This document shows positions 1 through 7,220 of a stretch of 13,894 nucleotides of DNA, one piece after another. The translations under genes and the position numbers were made by a program. The stretch's first letter is position 1; each line of letters opens with the position of its first letter. This DNA comes from JBGOTP01 sp041476545. GTDB taxonomy: Bacteria; Acidobacteriota; Vicinamibacteria; Vicinamibacterales; CAVVIG01. The stretch is taken from the NCBI GenBank assembly GCA_041476545.1, contig JBGOTP010000104.1, forward strand, positions 1-13,894, in the 5' to 3' direction. The notes below the pieces were generated by a model. It ran no database searches and was not told the DNA's origin. It worked only from the letters and a program-made list of their open reading frames with translations.

Positions 1-1030
1 AGGCGTTCGCGCGGCTCTTCGATGGGCCGGCGCGCATGCCCGAGGCGAAGCTGACGCAGCGGGACATGGACCTCGCGCGATCGGTGCAGGAGATCACCGG
101 AGAAGTGATGCTCAAGATGGCGCGGTTCGCGCGGCGCGAAACGGGGATGCGCGATCTCTGTCTCGCTGGCGGCGTCGCGCTCAACTGCGTCGGTAACGGA
201 CAGATTCTGCGCGAGCGGATCTTCGATCAGATCTGGATCCAGCCGGCGGCCGGCGACGCGGGCGGTGCCCTCGGCGTTGCGTTCAGTCTCTGGCACCGGT
301 ACCTGGACAAGCCTCGCGTGAGCCCCGAGGCCGCAGGGACGTGGACGCGGCCGCTCACAGGGGCGGGTCGGGCAGGTGGGGCGGGTCGGGCAGGTGGGGC
401 AGGCAGGGCGGGTGCGGCAGGTGGGGCAGGTCGGGCAGGTGGGGCAGGCGAGGCGGGCGAAGCGAATTCCAGTGTAGGCCCGCGCCTGAGCTCCGGCGCG
501 ACAGAGAAGTACGCGGACGGCATGAACGGATCGTTCCTCGGTCCGCGATTCTCGGCCGCAGACATTCAGCGCGCGGTCGACGCGGGTGGATGGGTGGCGA
601 CGCGCGTGGACCGAGCCACGCTGGCCGATCGAATCGCCGCCCTCGTGGCCGACGGAAAGATCATCGGTCTGTTGCAGGGTCGAATGGAGCTCGGCCCGCG
701 GGCGCTCGGCGGGCGCTCCATCATCGGCGACCCGCGATCGCCGAAGATGCAATCGATCATGAACGTCAAAATCAAGTTTCGGGAATCGTTCCGGCCATTT
801 GCGCCGGCCGTGCTCCGCGAGTGCGTGGGCGAGTGGTTCGACCTGACCGAAGACAGCCCGTACCTGTCCGGTCATCGTCAACACATCGTTACAACGTGCG
901 CGGGGAACCGATCGTCTGCACGCCGGAAGACGCCTATCGCTGTTTCATGCGGACCGACATGGATGTGCTCGTGCTCGAGGACTTTCTGCTGATGAAGGCG
1001 GACCAACGTTCGACGGTGCCTCGGACGTAG
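1..1030 (+). pseudogene. Carbamoyltransferase (NodU/CmcH family), 3' part, apparently disrupted
   Basis: This family transfers a carbamoyl group from carbamoyl phosphate to hydroxyl groups of antibiotics, Nod factors or sugars. The reading frame is open from base 3, so the gene begins upstream of the window. Visible motifs are LCLAGGVALNCVGNG, WIQPAAGDAGGALG (nt about 160-275) and the C-domain block GRMELGPRALGGRSI with FRPFAPAV (nt about 676-812). After DSPYL (to about nt 866) the usual block of several dozen residues is absent. The sequence jumps to CPVIVNTSF in frame 1 (nt 865-890), then to NVRGEPIVCTPEDAY in frame 2 (from nt 893) after an extra A near nt 891. The homologous tail ends with TAG at 1028-1030, while the upstream frame itself stops at 992. 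Two separate lesions suggest a pseudogene, though an assembly error is possible. A low-complexity GRA/GGA insert lies in the linker. The convergent crotonase stop is 6 bp away. Confidence 0.85.
361..459. repeat. 9-bp G-rich tandem repeat (11 units), potential G-quadruplex
   Basis: Eleven consecutive 9-bp units of consensus GGGCRGGTS run from 361 to 459, and the first four alternate GGGCGGGTC and GGGCAGGTG exactly. Read in the carbamoyltransferase frame they encode a Gly-Arg/Gly-Ala tripeptide run. The array sits in the linker between the N-terminal domain (ends near WHRYLDKPR) and the C-terminal carbamoyltransferase domain. The plus strand has closely spaced runs of three or more G and fits a G-quadruplex pattern (inference). 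The unit is a multiple of three, so copy-number change keeps the frame. Confidence 0.9.
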
Positions 1031-1036
1031 ACGCGA

Positions 1037-1876
1037 TCAACGTCCCACGAATCGCGGCTGCCGCTTGGCGAGAAACGCGGCCACGCCTTCCTTGAAGTCG
1101 GCGCTCGAGTAGCAGAGCGCAATCAGATCCTCGGCGTCCATCGCGTCAAGACGGCGGCTGACCTGGATCCGGCGGATCATTTCCTTTGCGGCGCGAATGG
1201 TCAGCGGCGCATGGGCGGCGACGGTGGTCGCCAGTTCTCGGACGGACGTCTCGATCTCCGCGGGATCCGCCATGCGTGTAACGAGGCCGAGCGTCGTCGC
1301 TTCCTCAGCGTCAATAAGCCGGCCGGTGATGAGCAGATCCTTGGCGCGGGCCGGGCCAACAAGGTCCACGAGACGCGCGGTGCTGGCGGCCGACAGGCAG
1401 TTGCCCAGCGTTCGCGCAATCGGCACGCCGAAGCGGGCCTTCGGCGTGCACACGCGAAGGTCGCAGGCCATCGCCATCAGGCATCCACCGCCGGCGGCGA
1501 CGCCCTCGACCTGCGCGATCGTCGGTTTGGTCACGCGCTCGAGCCGATCGATGATGCGGTCCAGACGCTCCTCGTAGCCGAGGCCGTCCTGCCGAGAGGC
1601 GAACGTCGTAAACTCCCCGATATCGGTGCCCGAGACGAACGCCTGACCTCCCGCGCCCTTCAGAACAAGCACCCGAACGGCTTCCTCGGTGTCAACGCGC
1701 TCACACGCGTCGAAGAGGGCGTCGTACATGTCCCAGGTCATCGCGTTTCTGGCTTCAGGACGGTTCACCGTCACCGTGGCGACGGATCCTTTGATGTCAA
1801 ACAGCAGGCGCGAGGGGTTCACAGGGTTCACAGGGTTCACAGGGTTCACGGGGTTCACGGGGTTCACAGGGTTCAC
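1037..1876 (-). CDS. Enoyl-CoA hydratase/isomerase family (crotonase) protein with VNP-repeat N-terminus
   Basis: Crotonase-fold proteins act on acyl-CoA thioesters. Counting from a TTG at 1888, the sequence shows NRPEARNAM (42-50), the oxyanion-hole segment AFVSGTDI (83-90), GVAAGGGCLMAMACDLR (129-145), PIARTLGNCLS (156-166) and the C-terminal DFKEGVAAFLAKRQP. The Glu positions of classic hydratases (after GGGC, and in the FGxPE segment) are Leu and Ile here. The reaction is therefore uncertain and may differ from simple hydration; PIARTLGNCLS marks a known subfamily. Start choice: seven in-frame GTG codons occur in the tandem repeat at 1814-1876. The first, at 1876, has AGGG five bases upstream and is used here. 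TTG at 1888 has no visible ribosome site, and the last GTG (1822) would give 261 aa, the usual crotonase size. It converges with the carbamoyltransferase and diverges from the hydrolase gene at 1992. Confidence 0.9.
   Translation of the reverse strand: MNPVNPVNPVNPVNPVNPVNPSRLLFDIKGSVATVTVNRPEARNAMTWDMYDALFDACERVDTEEAVRVLVLKGAGGQAFVSGTDIGEFTTFASRQDGLGYEERLDRIIDRLERVTKPTIAQVEGVAAGGGCLMAMACDLRVCTPKARFGVPIARTLGNCLSAASTARLVDLVGPARAKDLLITGRLIDAEEATTLGLVTRMADPAEIETSVRELATTVAAHAPLTIRAAKEMIRRIQVSRRLDAMDAEDLIALCYSSADFKEGVAAFLAKRQPRFVGR
1814..1876 (-). repeat. 9-bp tandem repeat GTGAACCCY (7 units) encoding Val-Asn-Pro
   Basis: Seven perfect-length units (RGGGTTCAC on the plus strand) lie head to tail. 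The only variable base is the third position of the Pro codon (CCT or CCC), so every unit encodes Val-Asn-Pro. Every unit begins with GTG, a possible start codon, at the very 5' end of the crotonase gene. The same unit in the same frame is repeated at 10893-10955. Confidence 0.95.
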
Positions 1877-1982
1877 TATGCCCTGCAACTATGCGACATG
1901 GTGCCGATGTCATCAAGATGGAACCGCCGGACCTCTTTTGACGATTGCCAGACGGCTCGGTTTCCCTCAGAATGTGCGGACC

Positions 1983-1987
1983 GGAGG
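1983..1987 (+). promoter_or_regulatory. Shine-Dalgarno of the secreted hydrolase gene
   Basis: GGAGG lies four bases before ATG 1992. This decides the start against a longer in-frame extension that begins at 1689 inside the crotonase gene. The rest of the divergent spacer 1877-1982 shows a TTGACG (1938-1943) but no good -10 at proper spacing, so no promoter is called. Confidence 0.75.
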
Positions 1988-1991
1988 TTTC

Positions 1992-3041
1992 ATGCGAATA
2001 CGCGTTGCCATGGTGTTCGTCGTACTGTTTGCCGGTTGGCTCTGGCTGGATGCCCGGGCACAAACCGGCGCTCCGATCGTGAGCGGCGCCCACCGGTTCG
2101 AGAAAGTCACCGACGGCATCTACTACGCGACGGCGTCCGGCACCATGAATGTCGGCGCCAACTCGCCGATCATTCTCACCGACACCGAAGCGATCGTCAT
2201 CGACTCCGAGATCACGCCGGCCGCGGCGCGGGCGCTCGTGGCGGACATGAAGGCGATTACCAGTTTGCCCGTGCGCTACGTGATCGATTCTCACTACCAC
2301 TACGATCACGCCCACGGCAACCAGGTGTTCATGGCGGACGCACAGGTCATCGGCCACGAGAACACCCGGAAGCGCCTGCTCACGAACGTCCTCGAGCAGT
2401 ACACCTTCCTGAGCAGTGTTGAGCCGGTCCCGGCGCGAATCGCCTCGCTCAGGCAGCGCATCGCCGACGAGAAGGATCCGCAGGCAAAGGTGACGCTCGA
2501 ACGCCAGCTCGCGAGCAACGCGGCGTATCTGGAGCAGGTGAAGGAAACCAAAGTCACGCCGCCCAATGTTACGTTCGACAGGAAGATGACGCTCTATCGC
2601 GGCGGGCGCGAGATCCAGTTGCTCTACCTCGGCCGCGGACACACAGACACCGACGTCGTCGTCTATCTTCCGAAAGAGCGCATCGTCTGCAGCGGCGACT
2701 TGATGGAATCGATCATCTCCTACATGGGCGATGCGTATGCCGAGGAATGGATTGCCACGCTCGATCGGCTCAAGACACTTGATTTCGACACGGTGATGCC
2801 CGGACACGGCGTGGTGTTCAAGGGGAAGGCGAAGATCGATGCGTTTCAGGCGTACCTGCGCGACGTCCTGCAGCAGACGAGCGCCTTGCGCAAGCAAGGC
2901 TTGTCCGCAGACGCCGCGGCGGCGAAGATCGACGTGACGAAATACAGGACGGAATTCCCCTCGATTCGAGGTGTCGGGATCGATGCTGCCGGCGTGCGAA
3001 GGATCTATCAGCTTGCCGATCGCCCGGAGCCGGCCCAGTAA
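1992..3041 (+). CDS. Secreted MBL-fold metallo-hydrolase
   Basis: The 349-residue protein has an N-terminal signal peptide: MRIR, then a hydrophobic core, then ARAQ with likely cleavage near residue 23. It should act outside the cytoplasmic membrane. All metallo-beta-lactamase-fold metal ligands are visible: HYHYDH (101-106), GRGHTD (His217), SGD (Asp236) and PGHG (His272). This is consistent with a binuclear metal centre. Between residues about 126 and 190 there is a charged, probably helical insertion (QRIADEKDPQAKV and following) between the first and second metal-binding motifs. The fold includes lactamases, glyoxalase II and related hydrolases, so the substrate cannot be read from sequence. 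The start is fixed by the GGAGG ribosome site and the signal peptide. It stands alone on its strand, divergent from the crotonase and about 80 bp upstream of the nuclease gene. Confidence 0.9.
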   Translation: MRIRVAMVFVVLFAGWLWLDARAQTGAPIVSGAHRFEKVTDGIYYATASGTMNVGANSPIILTDTEAIVIDSEITPAAARALVADMKAITSLPVRYVIDSHYHYDHAHGNQVFMADAQVIGHENTRKRLLTNVLEQYTFLSSVEPVPARIASLRQRIADEKDPQAKVTLERQLASNAAYLEQVKETKVTPPNVTFDRKMTLYRGGREIQLLYLGRGHTDTDVVVYLPKERIVCSGDLMESIISYMGDAYAEEWIATLDRLKTLDFDTVMPGHGVVFKGKAKIDAFQAYLRDVLQQTSALRKQGLSADAAAAKIDVTKYRTEFPSIRGVGIDAAGVRRIYQLADRPEPAQ

Positions 3042-3096
3042 CGACGTGTTTACGCAGTTGAGAGGCGAGCCTCAGACACCCCGCTATCTGGCACTG

Positions 3097-3106
3097 CAGG
3101 TACCTG
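3097..3106. promoter_or_regulatory. 10-bp perfect palindrome upstream of the putative nuclease gene
   Basis: CAGGTACCTG is a perfect palindrome that ends 16 bases before ATG 3123. Such a position suits an operator, or a recognition site methylated by the neighbouring enzyme to control nuclease expression, but this is inference and could be chance. No controller-protein gene is visible. The 3042-3122 gap shows no convincing promoter hexamers. Confidence 0.3.
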
Positions 3107-3122
3107 TAAACTCGACGGTCAG

Positions 3123-3884
3123 ATGGCGGACTCGCTGAACGATCTGATCAACCGGCTGCAGGTGCTTCGCGGTGACCAACTTGAACGCGTCGAGGCGTTC
3201 GTGCACGCTCTGTTGGAGCCGCCAGATTCAACGTCTTCGAAGGAGGGATTCGCTACAGAGCCATTCGCCCACCGATTTGGAGACGCGCTTCGACTGCATC
3301 ACCTGTTCTCGCATGAGCCGTTTACAAAAGACAAGTTCGAGCACGCGATGGTCGCCGCGCTCAATCAGACTGGGCACCGCGCTGAACTGGCGCGACGCGG
3401 CAATCCGGGACACGACCTCACAGTCGACACGGAGCGCTGGTCGCTCAAAACGCAAGCGGACGCGAGCATTAAACGTGACTCGCTCCACATCTCTAAGTTC
3501 ATGGAGTTGGGAAGGGGACGATGGGAGGCGGAAGCCGACCTCGCTGGACTTCACGATCAGATGTTCCATCATATGGAGTCCTACGATCGCATCTTTTCAC
3601 TGCGTTGTTTTTGCGCTCCGCTCATGGACGCCTTTGTGCGGTATGAGTACGAGCTGGTGGAGATACCGAAAGACCTCTTGCTACGTGCCAAGGATGGCGT
3701 GCTCAGGCTCGTTACCACGAGCCGCCAAACGCCGAAGCCCGGCTACTGCACGGTGATGACGGACAAGAAGCTGCTGCTCTTCCACTTGTACTTTGATGGC
3801 GGAACCGAACGAAAGTTGCAGATAAAAGATCTGTCGAAGAATTTCTGTCTGGTCCACGCCACGTGGCGTCTCATTGTCAAGTGA
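3123..3884 (+). CDS. Putative type II restriction endonuclease (PD-(D/E)XK-like)
   Basis: This 253-aa protein is not recognised as a named family. Features consistent with a PD-(D/E)XK nuclease are an acidic helix residue (Glu74 in KFEHAMVAAL), then GNPGHDLTV with Asp98, and WSLKTQ with Lys109 nine to eleven residues later. In the last motif Ser107 stands where Asp or Glu is usual, so the acidic role may lie with Glu74. The segment HISKFMELGRG (122-132) follows the core. The strongest evidence is context: its stop overlaps by eight bases the stop of a convergent DNA methyltransferase, a typical restriction-modification arrangement. Base composition is clearly lower in GC than the flanking genes, which suggests transfer. 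There is no strong ribosome site before ATG 3123. Another role for a methyltransferase-linked protein cannot be excluded. Confidence 0.65.
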   Translation: MADSLNDLINRLQVLRGDQLERVEAFVHALLEPPDSTSSKEGFATEPFAHRFGDALRLHHLFSHEPFTKDKFEHAMVAALNQTGHRAELARRGNPGHDLTVDTERWSLKTQADASIKRDSLHISKFMELGRGRWEAEADLAGLHDQMFHHMESYDRIFSLRCFCAPLMDAFVRYEYELVEIPKDLLLRAKDGVLRLVTTSRQTPKPGYCTVMTDKKLLLFHLYFDGGTERKLQIKDLSKNFCLVHATWRLIVK

Positions 3885-4788
3885 TGACGGGGATCGACAC
3901 CTTGCAGCGTTTCATCAGCCGACGCCTGGCGATCTCGGCGTATTCCTGTTTCAGCTCGATTCCAACGAACTGACGACCTAGATCCAGGCAGACTTCGCCA
4001 ACAGTTCCCGACCCAAAGAACGGATCGAGGACGGTTGAATCACGACTGGTTCCGGCTTGGACACAGGGAACGATCAGCGCCGTCGGGAACGTTGCGAAGT
4101 GCGCATCGGGAAACGGCTCAGTGTTGATGGACCACACAGATCGGCGGCTTCTCAAGGATCCACTTGGAGCAGCGGATCGCTCTTTGACGGCCTCGTGGTC
4201 GTAGAAGTAGTCCTCCGACCGCGTCAATAGGAACACGTACTCGTGAACCCGAGAGGGCCGATCCTTTACTGACTCCGGGTGAGCGTTCGGTTTGTGCCAG
4301 ATGATGTCCGAACGTAGATACCAGCCGTCAGCCTGTAACGCGAACGCCACCCGCCAAGGCACTCCTATGAGGTCTTTTGGCTTCAGTCCTTCAGGTGTCG
4401 GAGCCCGATAATCCATGGCGCGTGCAGGATTCTTCTTGTCTGTTTGACGCCATGTCCGGCCACCACTTGTGTAACTGTCACCAAGGTTTAGCCAGACAGT
4501 TCCGTCCTTCGCCAATACGCGCCTGACCTCACGAAAGGTTTCGACGAGCTTCTGGATGTAGTCATCGACCTTCATCTCGGCACCGACCTGGCCGTTGACG
4601 CCGTAGTCTCGCAGGCCCCAGTACGGTGGACTCGTCACGCACGTCTGAAACGTTGCGTCAGGGAAGGTCTTGAGAACTTCCAGGCAGTCACCAACGATGA
4701 TTCGACTGGACGTCACCGCGCCAGAACCAGCGGTCCAAGAATCAGACCGCGGCCCGTCCCGAATGTCATGAAGGTCAAACAGACTCAT
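3877..4788 (-). CDS. Site-specific DNA methyltransferase (N4-cytosine/N6-adenine, beta class)
   Basis: Transfers methyl from S-adenosylmethionine to an exocyclic amino group in DNA. Counting from ATG 4788 (303 aa), the catalytic motif TSPPYWG is at 52-58, WLNLGDSY at 99-106, IIWHKPNAHP at 162-171, RSVWSINTEPFPDAHFATFP at 216-235, and the SAM-binding motif DPFFGSGT at 255-262. The catalytic motif before the SAM motif defines the beta class. SPPY fits N4-cytosine or N6-adenine methylation, and the target site cannot be read. ATG 4788 is preferred because GGTGAG lies just upstream; GTG 4797 adds three residues. It follows the KTSC gene closely on the same strand and converges with the putative nuclease, so it probably protects the host from that enzyme. 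Confidence 0.92.
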   Translation of the reverse strand: MSLFDLHDIRDGPRSDSWTAGSGAVTSSRIIVGDCLEVLKTFPDATFQTCVTSPPYWGLRDYGVNGQVGAEMKVDDYIQKLVETFREVRRVLAKDGTVWLNLGDSYTSGGRTWRQTDKKNPARAMDYRAPTPEGLKPKDLIGVPWRVAFALQADGWYLRSDIIWHKPNAHPESVKDRPSRVHEYVFLLTRSEDYFYDHEAVKERSAAPSGSLRSRRSVWSINTEPFPDAHFATFPTALIVPCVQAGTSRDSTVLDPFFGSGTVGEVCLDLGRQFVGIELKQEYAEIARRRLMKRCKVSIPVIT

Positions 4789-4803
4789 CGAACTCACCCT
4801 ATC

Positions 4804-5025
4804 TTAACGTTCCGGCTCGATCTTTTCGTACCGATATCGGCCCGCCAAGCGTCGGTTGAAGAACCCACCCTTCGAATCGGCGAGCATGAGACCCCTGTAC
4901 ATGAACTCAGGGACCGCAAAGTACTGAAACGTACCGCCCTGCATGAACTCGACTTCCAGCGTCTCGGTGGTCAGGTTGTAGCCGATTGAGCGAATGGTTC
5001 CCGATCTGACCGTTTCGCGGTTCAT
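4804..5025 (-). CDS. KTSC domain-containing protein
   Basis: A 73-aa single-domain protein. It shows the KTSC pattern: an Ile-Arg-Ser-Ile-Gly-Tyr start, TLEVEFMQGGTFQYFAVP, a YRGLMLADSKGGFFN block and a final RYRYEKI. KTSC is known from the C-terminus of some lysyl-tRNA synthetases and from small standalone bacterial proteins; its function is unclear. ATG 5025 begins one base after the TGA of the upstream membrane/TPR gene (TGAC-ATG) with no ribosome site, so translation by re-initiation is likely. The stop TAA at 4804-4806 is 15 bases before the methyltransferase ATG. A longer open frame (to 5577) runs antiparallel-free inside the TPR gene in another frame and is not supported. Confidence 0.88.
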   Translation of the reverse strand: MNRETVRSGTIRSIGYNLTTETLEVEFMQGGTFQYFAVPEFMYRGLMLADSKGGFFNRRLAGRYRYEKIEPER

Positions 5026-5026
5026 G

Positions 5027-7219
5027 TCAGCGGGCGTTCCGCGCCGCCAGTCGCATGGCCGTCTCGCGGTCACGTCGTGTCTGGGCGTTGTCGGGCTGGA
5101 TCTCCAGCGATCGTTGGAACTGGGCGAGTGCCTCCTGCGTGCGTCCTCGCGCCGCGAAGGCGATTCCGAGCGCGTTGTGAATGCCGACGTTGGTCGGCGC
5201 GAGCGCGAGTCCCTGCTCGTAGCTGGCAATAGCCTCGTCAATCCGGCCGGTGGCGGCGAGCGCATTTCCCAGGTCTTGCCGGTACGGCGCGCTCTGCGGC
5301 TGCAGCGCGACAGCCCTGCTGAACGGCTCGATGGCCTCCTCTTCTCGATCGCCTGCCACCAGCGCCAAGCCCAGGCTGTGATGAGCAGACGCGTTGTCAG
5401 GCACGAGCCGCAGATACTCGCGGTATTCCCGAACCGCCTCGTCGTGCCGTCCCTGCCGCAGGAGCACGTCGGCCAGGCCGCTTCGCGCTTCGGGGTTGTC
5501 GGGCCGTGTTGAGAGGAGTTGCCGAAACAGGCCCGCGGCCTCGTCGAACCTCCCCTGGGTCGCCAGTGTTCGGCCAATCATGTTGTCGGCCGACATCTTC
5601 GAGGCCTCGTCCGGACGAAAGTGAACGTAGAAGCGAAATTGCTGAATCGCCTCGTCGTACTTGCCGAGACGCTGAAGCTCGATCCCCAGGTTGTAATGTG
5701 CCTCGAAGAATCCCGGCTGGAGCCGCACGGCTTCCCTGAACTCGTTCATCGCCTGATCCGTTAGGCCCTTCCGCCGCCAGGCCACGCCCAGGTTGTTGTG
5801 GGCGAAGGCGTAGTCCGGAGAGAGTTCGAGCGCGTGCGTGAAGTGCGCAATCGTCTCCTCCGACACGCCGGAAGATCGGGCAAGTTGCAACCCGCCGAGG
5901 TTGTTTTCGCACATCCAACACGCCGGGTTGCGGCTGATCGTCACGCGATAGAGCGTGTCGACATCGGCGTACTGGTGACTCAGGCTGAAGGTCAGTGCTG
6001 CCAGCGGAGCCGCCAGCCCCAGCAACACCGTCGCCTCGACCATGCTCGATTGTGGGCGCCAGCGTGCGACGAGTGTCGCCAGGCCGCCGGCGACGAGCGC
6101 GATGATCGGGAGGCTCGCCTGGTACTGGAAGTGATCCGCGACAAACGAGAACTGAAACGGAAAGACATTGAAGAACCCCAGCGCGGGAACGAGCGTGCCG
6201 CAGAAGACCAGGACAGCCGCGAGCGGCGCCCGCGAACGCTTCCGCAGGAGCCACAGCGCCGTGACAAGCGCGACCACGCCGAGCGGATAGAGGTACTGCC
6301 ACCAGAGGCGCTGATCGATGTCCCAGCGCGGGTAGATGAACATCAGGTTCACGGGCCAGGCGAGTGTGGCGAGATAGAACCAGATCGCCCGGCCGGCGAT
6401 CAGGCATCGTTCGATGAGGGTGAGCTGAAACATCGTCCCCTCGGCGCCGACGATGGTGCGTTCCACCCAGACGGTCGTCAGTCCGCCGGCCACGCCTATC
6501 GCAAAGAATGGCGCCAGCGGAAGAACGTCCGCGCGCCAGCGCAGACGTCCGCGCCGCCACCAGAACACGACGAGCAGCGCGGCCGGCAACGTGGCGACCA
6601 CCGACTTGCTCAGGAGCGCCAGCGAGAAGAGCACCAGCGCCAGCACGTAGCCCCGCCTTCGCCGGCTGTCGTCGAAGTCCAGGTAGGCCATCGCGGCGGC
6701 CAGATAGAGCGTGCCGGAGAGCGTGTTCTTGAGTTCGGTCATCCACGCCACCGACTCCACGTGCACGGGATGCAACGCGAAGATCACGGCTGCAAAAATC
6801 GCGCCTGCGACATGGAGTCGCCGCAGGATCAGCGCGAAAAGGCATGCCGACAGCGCGTGCAGGAAGATGTTGACGAGGTGGTAGCCGAGCGTCTGGTCGC
6901 CCCAGAGCCTGTGCATGACCCAGAAGGCGGAATGCACGAGCGGATAGTATTGCTGCGTGGCGCCGACCTCGAACCAGATGCGCCACAAGCCGCCGATCGA
7001 GCGCAACCCCGGCTGCGTGATATGCGCCGCGTCGTCCCAGAGCACGCCGCCGTGCCAGACTGGCTGGTACGCCGCCAGCGTCGCCAGCACGAGCGCCGGC
7101 AGGACAATCCATGCTCGCCAGCTGGGTGATGTACGAGGGGGAGCCTTGACGGGCGGCGATTCGGGTTCCTCGCCCGGGCGTCTGGACGATCCAGACCGCC
7201 TGGATTTCCTGGCGCTCAC
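5027..7219 (-). CDS. TMTC-like integral membrane protein with C-terminal TPR repeats (putative GT-C glycosyltransferase)
   Basis: A 730-aa protein. Residues 1-33 are basic and Pro-rich. A multi-pass membrane region follows from about 35 to 415, and the rest is soluble. Motifs shared with GT-C mannosyltransferase-like TMTC proteins are the loop-1 acidic pair VLWDDAAH (59-66), HPVHVESVAW (150-159) and FVADHFQYQASLP (359-371). From about residue 434 there are eight tetratricopeptide repeats, each ending in a P-D or similar turn, up to about 720. A role in transferring sugar from a lipid-linked donor to protein is inferred; the substrate is unknown. The start is GTG 7219, one base after the stop of a 20-codon open frame, and no strong ribosome site is visible. 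Its own stop precedes the KTSC start by one base, indicating a shared message. Confidence 0.9.
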   Translation of the reverse strand: MSARKSRRSGSSRRPGEEPESPPVKAPPRTSPSWRAWIVLPALVLATLAAYQPVWHGGVLWDDAAHITQPGLRSIGGLWRIWFEVGATQQYYPLVHSAFWVMHRLWGDQTLGYHLVNIFLHALSACLFALILRRLHVAGAIFAAVIFALHPVHVESVAWMTELKNTLSGTLYLAAAMAYLDFDDSRRRRGYVLALVLFSLALLSKSVVATLPAALLVVFWWRRGRLRWRADVLPLAPFFAIGVAGGLTTVWVERTIVGAEGTMFQLTLIERCLIAGRAIWFYLATLAWPVNLMFIYPRWDIDQRLWWQYLYPLGVVALVTALWLLRKRSRAPLAAVLVFCGTLVPALGFFNVFPFQFSFVADHFQYQASLPIIALVAGGLATLVARWRPQSSMVEATVLLGLAAPLAALTFSLSHQYADVDTLYRVTISRNPACWMCENNLGGLQLARSSGVSEETIAHFTHALELSPDYAFAHNNLGVAWRRKGLTDQAMNEFREAVRLQPGFFEAHYNLGIELQRLGKYDEAIQQFRFYVHFRPDEASKMSADNMIGRTLATQGRFDEAAGLFRQLLSTRPDNPEARSGLADVLLRQGRHDEAVREYREYLRLVPDNASAHHSLGLALVAGDREEEAIEPFSRAVALQPQSAPYRQDLGNALAATGRIDEAIASYEQGLALAPTNVGIHNALGIAFAARGRTQEALAQFQRSLEIQPDNAQTRRDRETAMRLAARNAR

Positions 7220-7220
7220 G

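Noticed and set aside
1814..1876. CRISPR array
   Set aside because: Units are 9 bp, contiguous, without spacers, and in coding frame.
1689..1991. N-terminal extension of the MBL-fold hydrolase with a Gly-Phe-Thr repeat
   Set aside because: It is the opposite-strand reading of the VNP repeat and the crotonase 5' end; a GGAGG site and signal peptide fix the start at 1992.
3060..3075. Hairpin GAGG-CGAG-CCTC after the MBL-fold gene as a terminator
   Set aside because: Stem of only four pairs with no following T run.
4804..5577. 257-aa version of the KTSC protein
   Set aside because: The extra N-terminal part overlaps the TPR region in another frame and is Arg/Ser-rich noise; the KTSC domain starts right after ATG 5025.
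5798..7129. 443-aa open frame on the plus strand
   Set aside because: Antisense shadow of the membrane/TPR gene; charged low-complexity translation with no domain.
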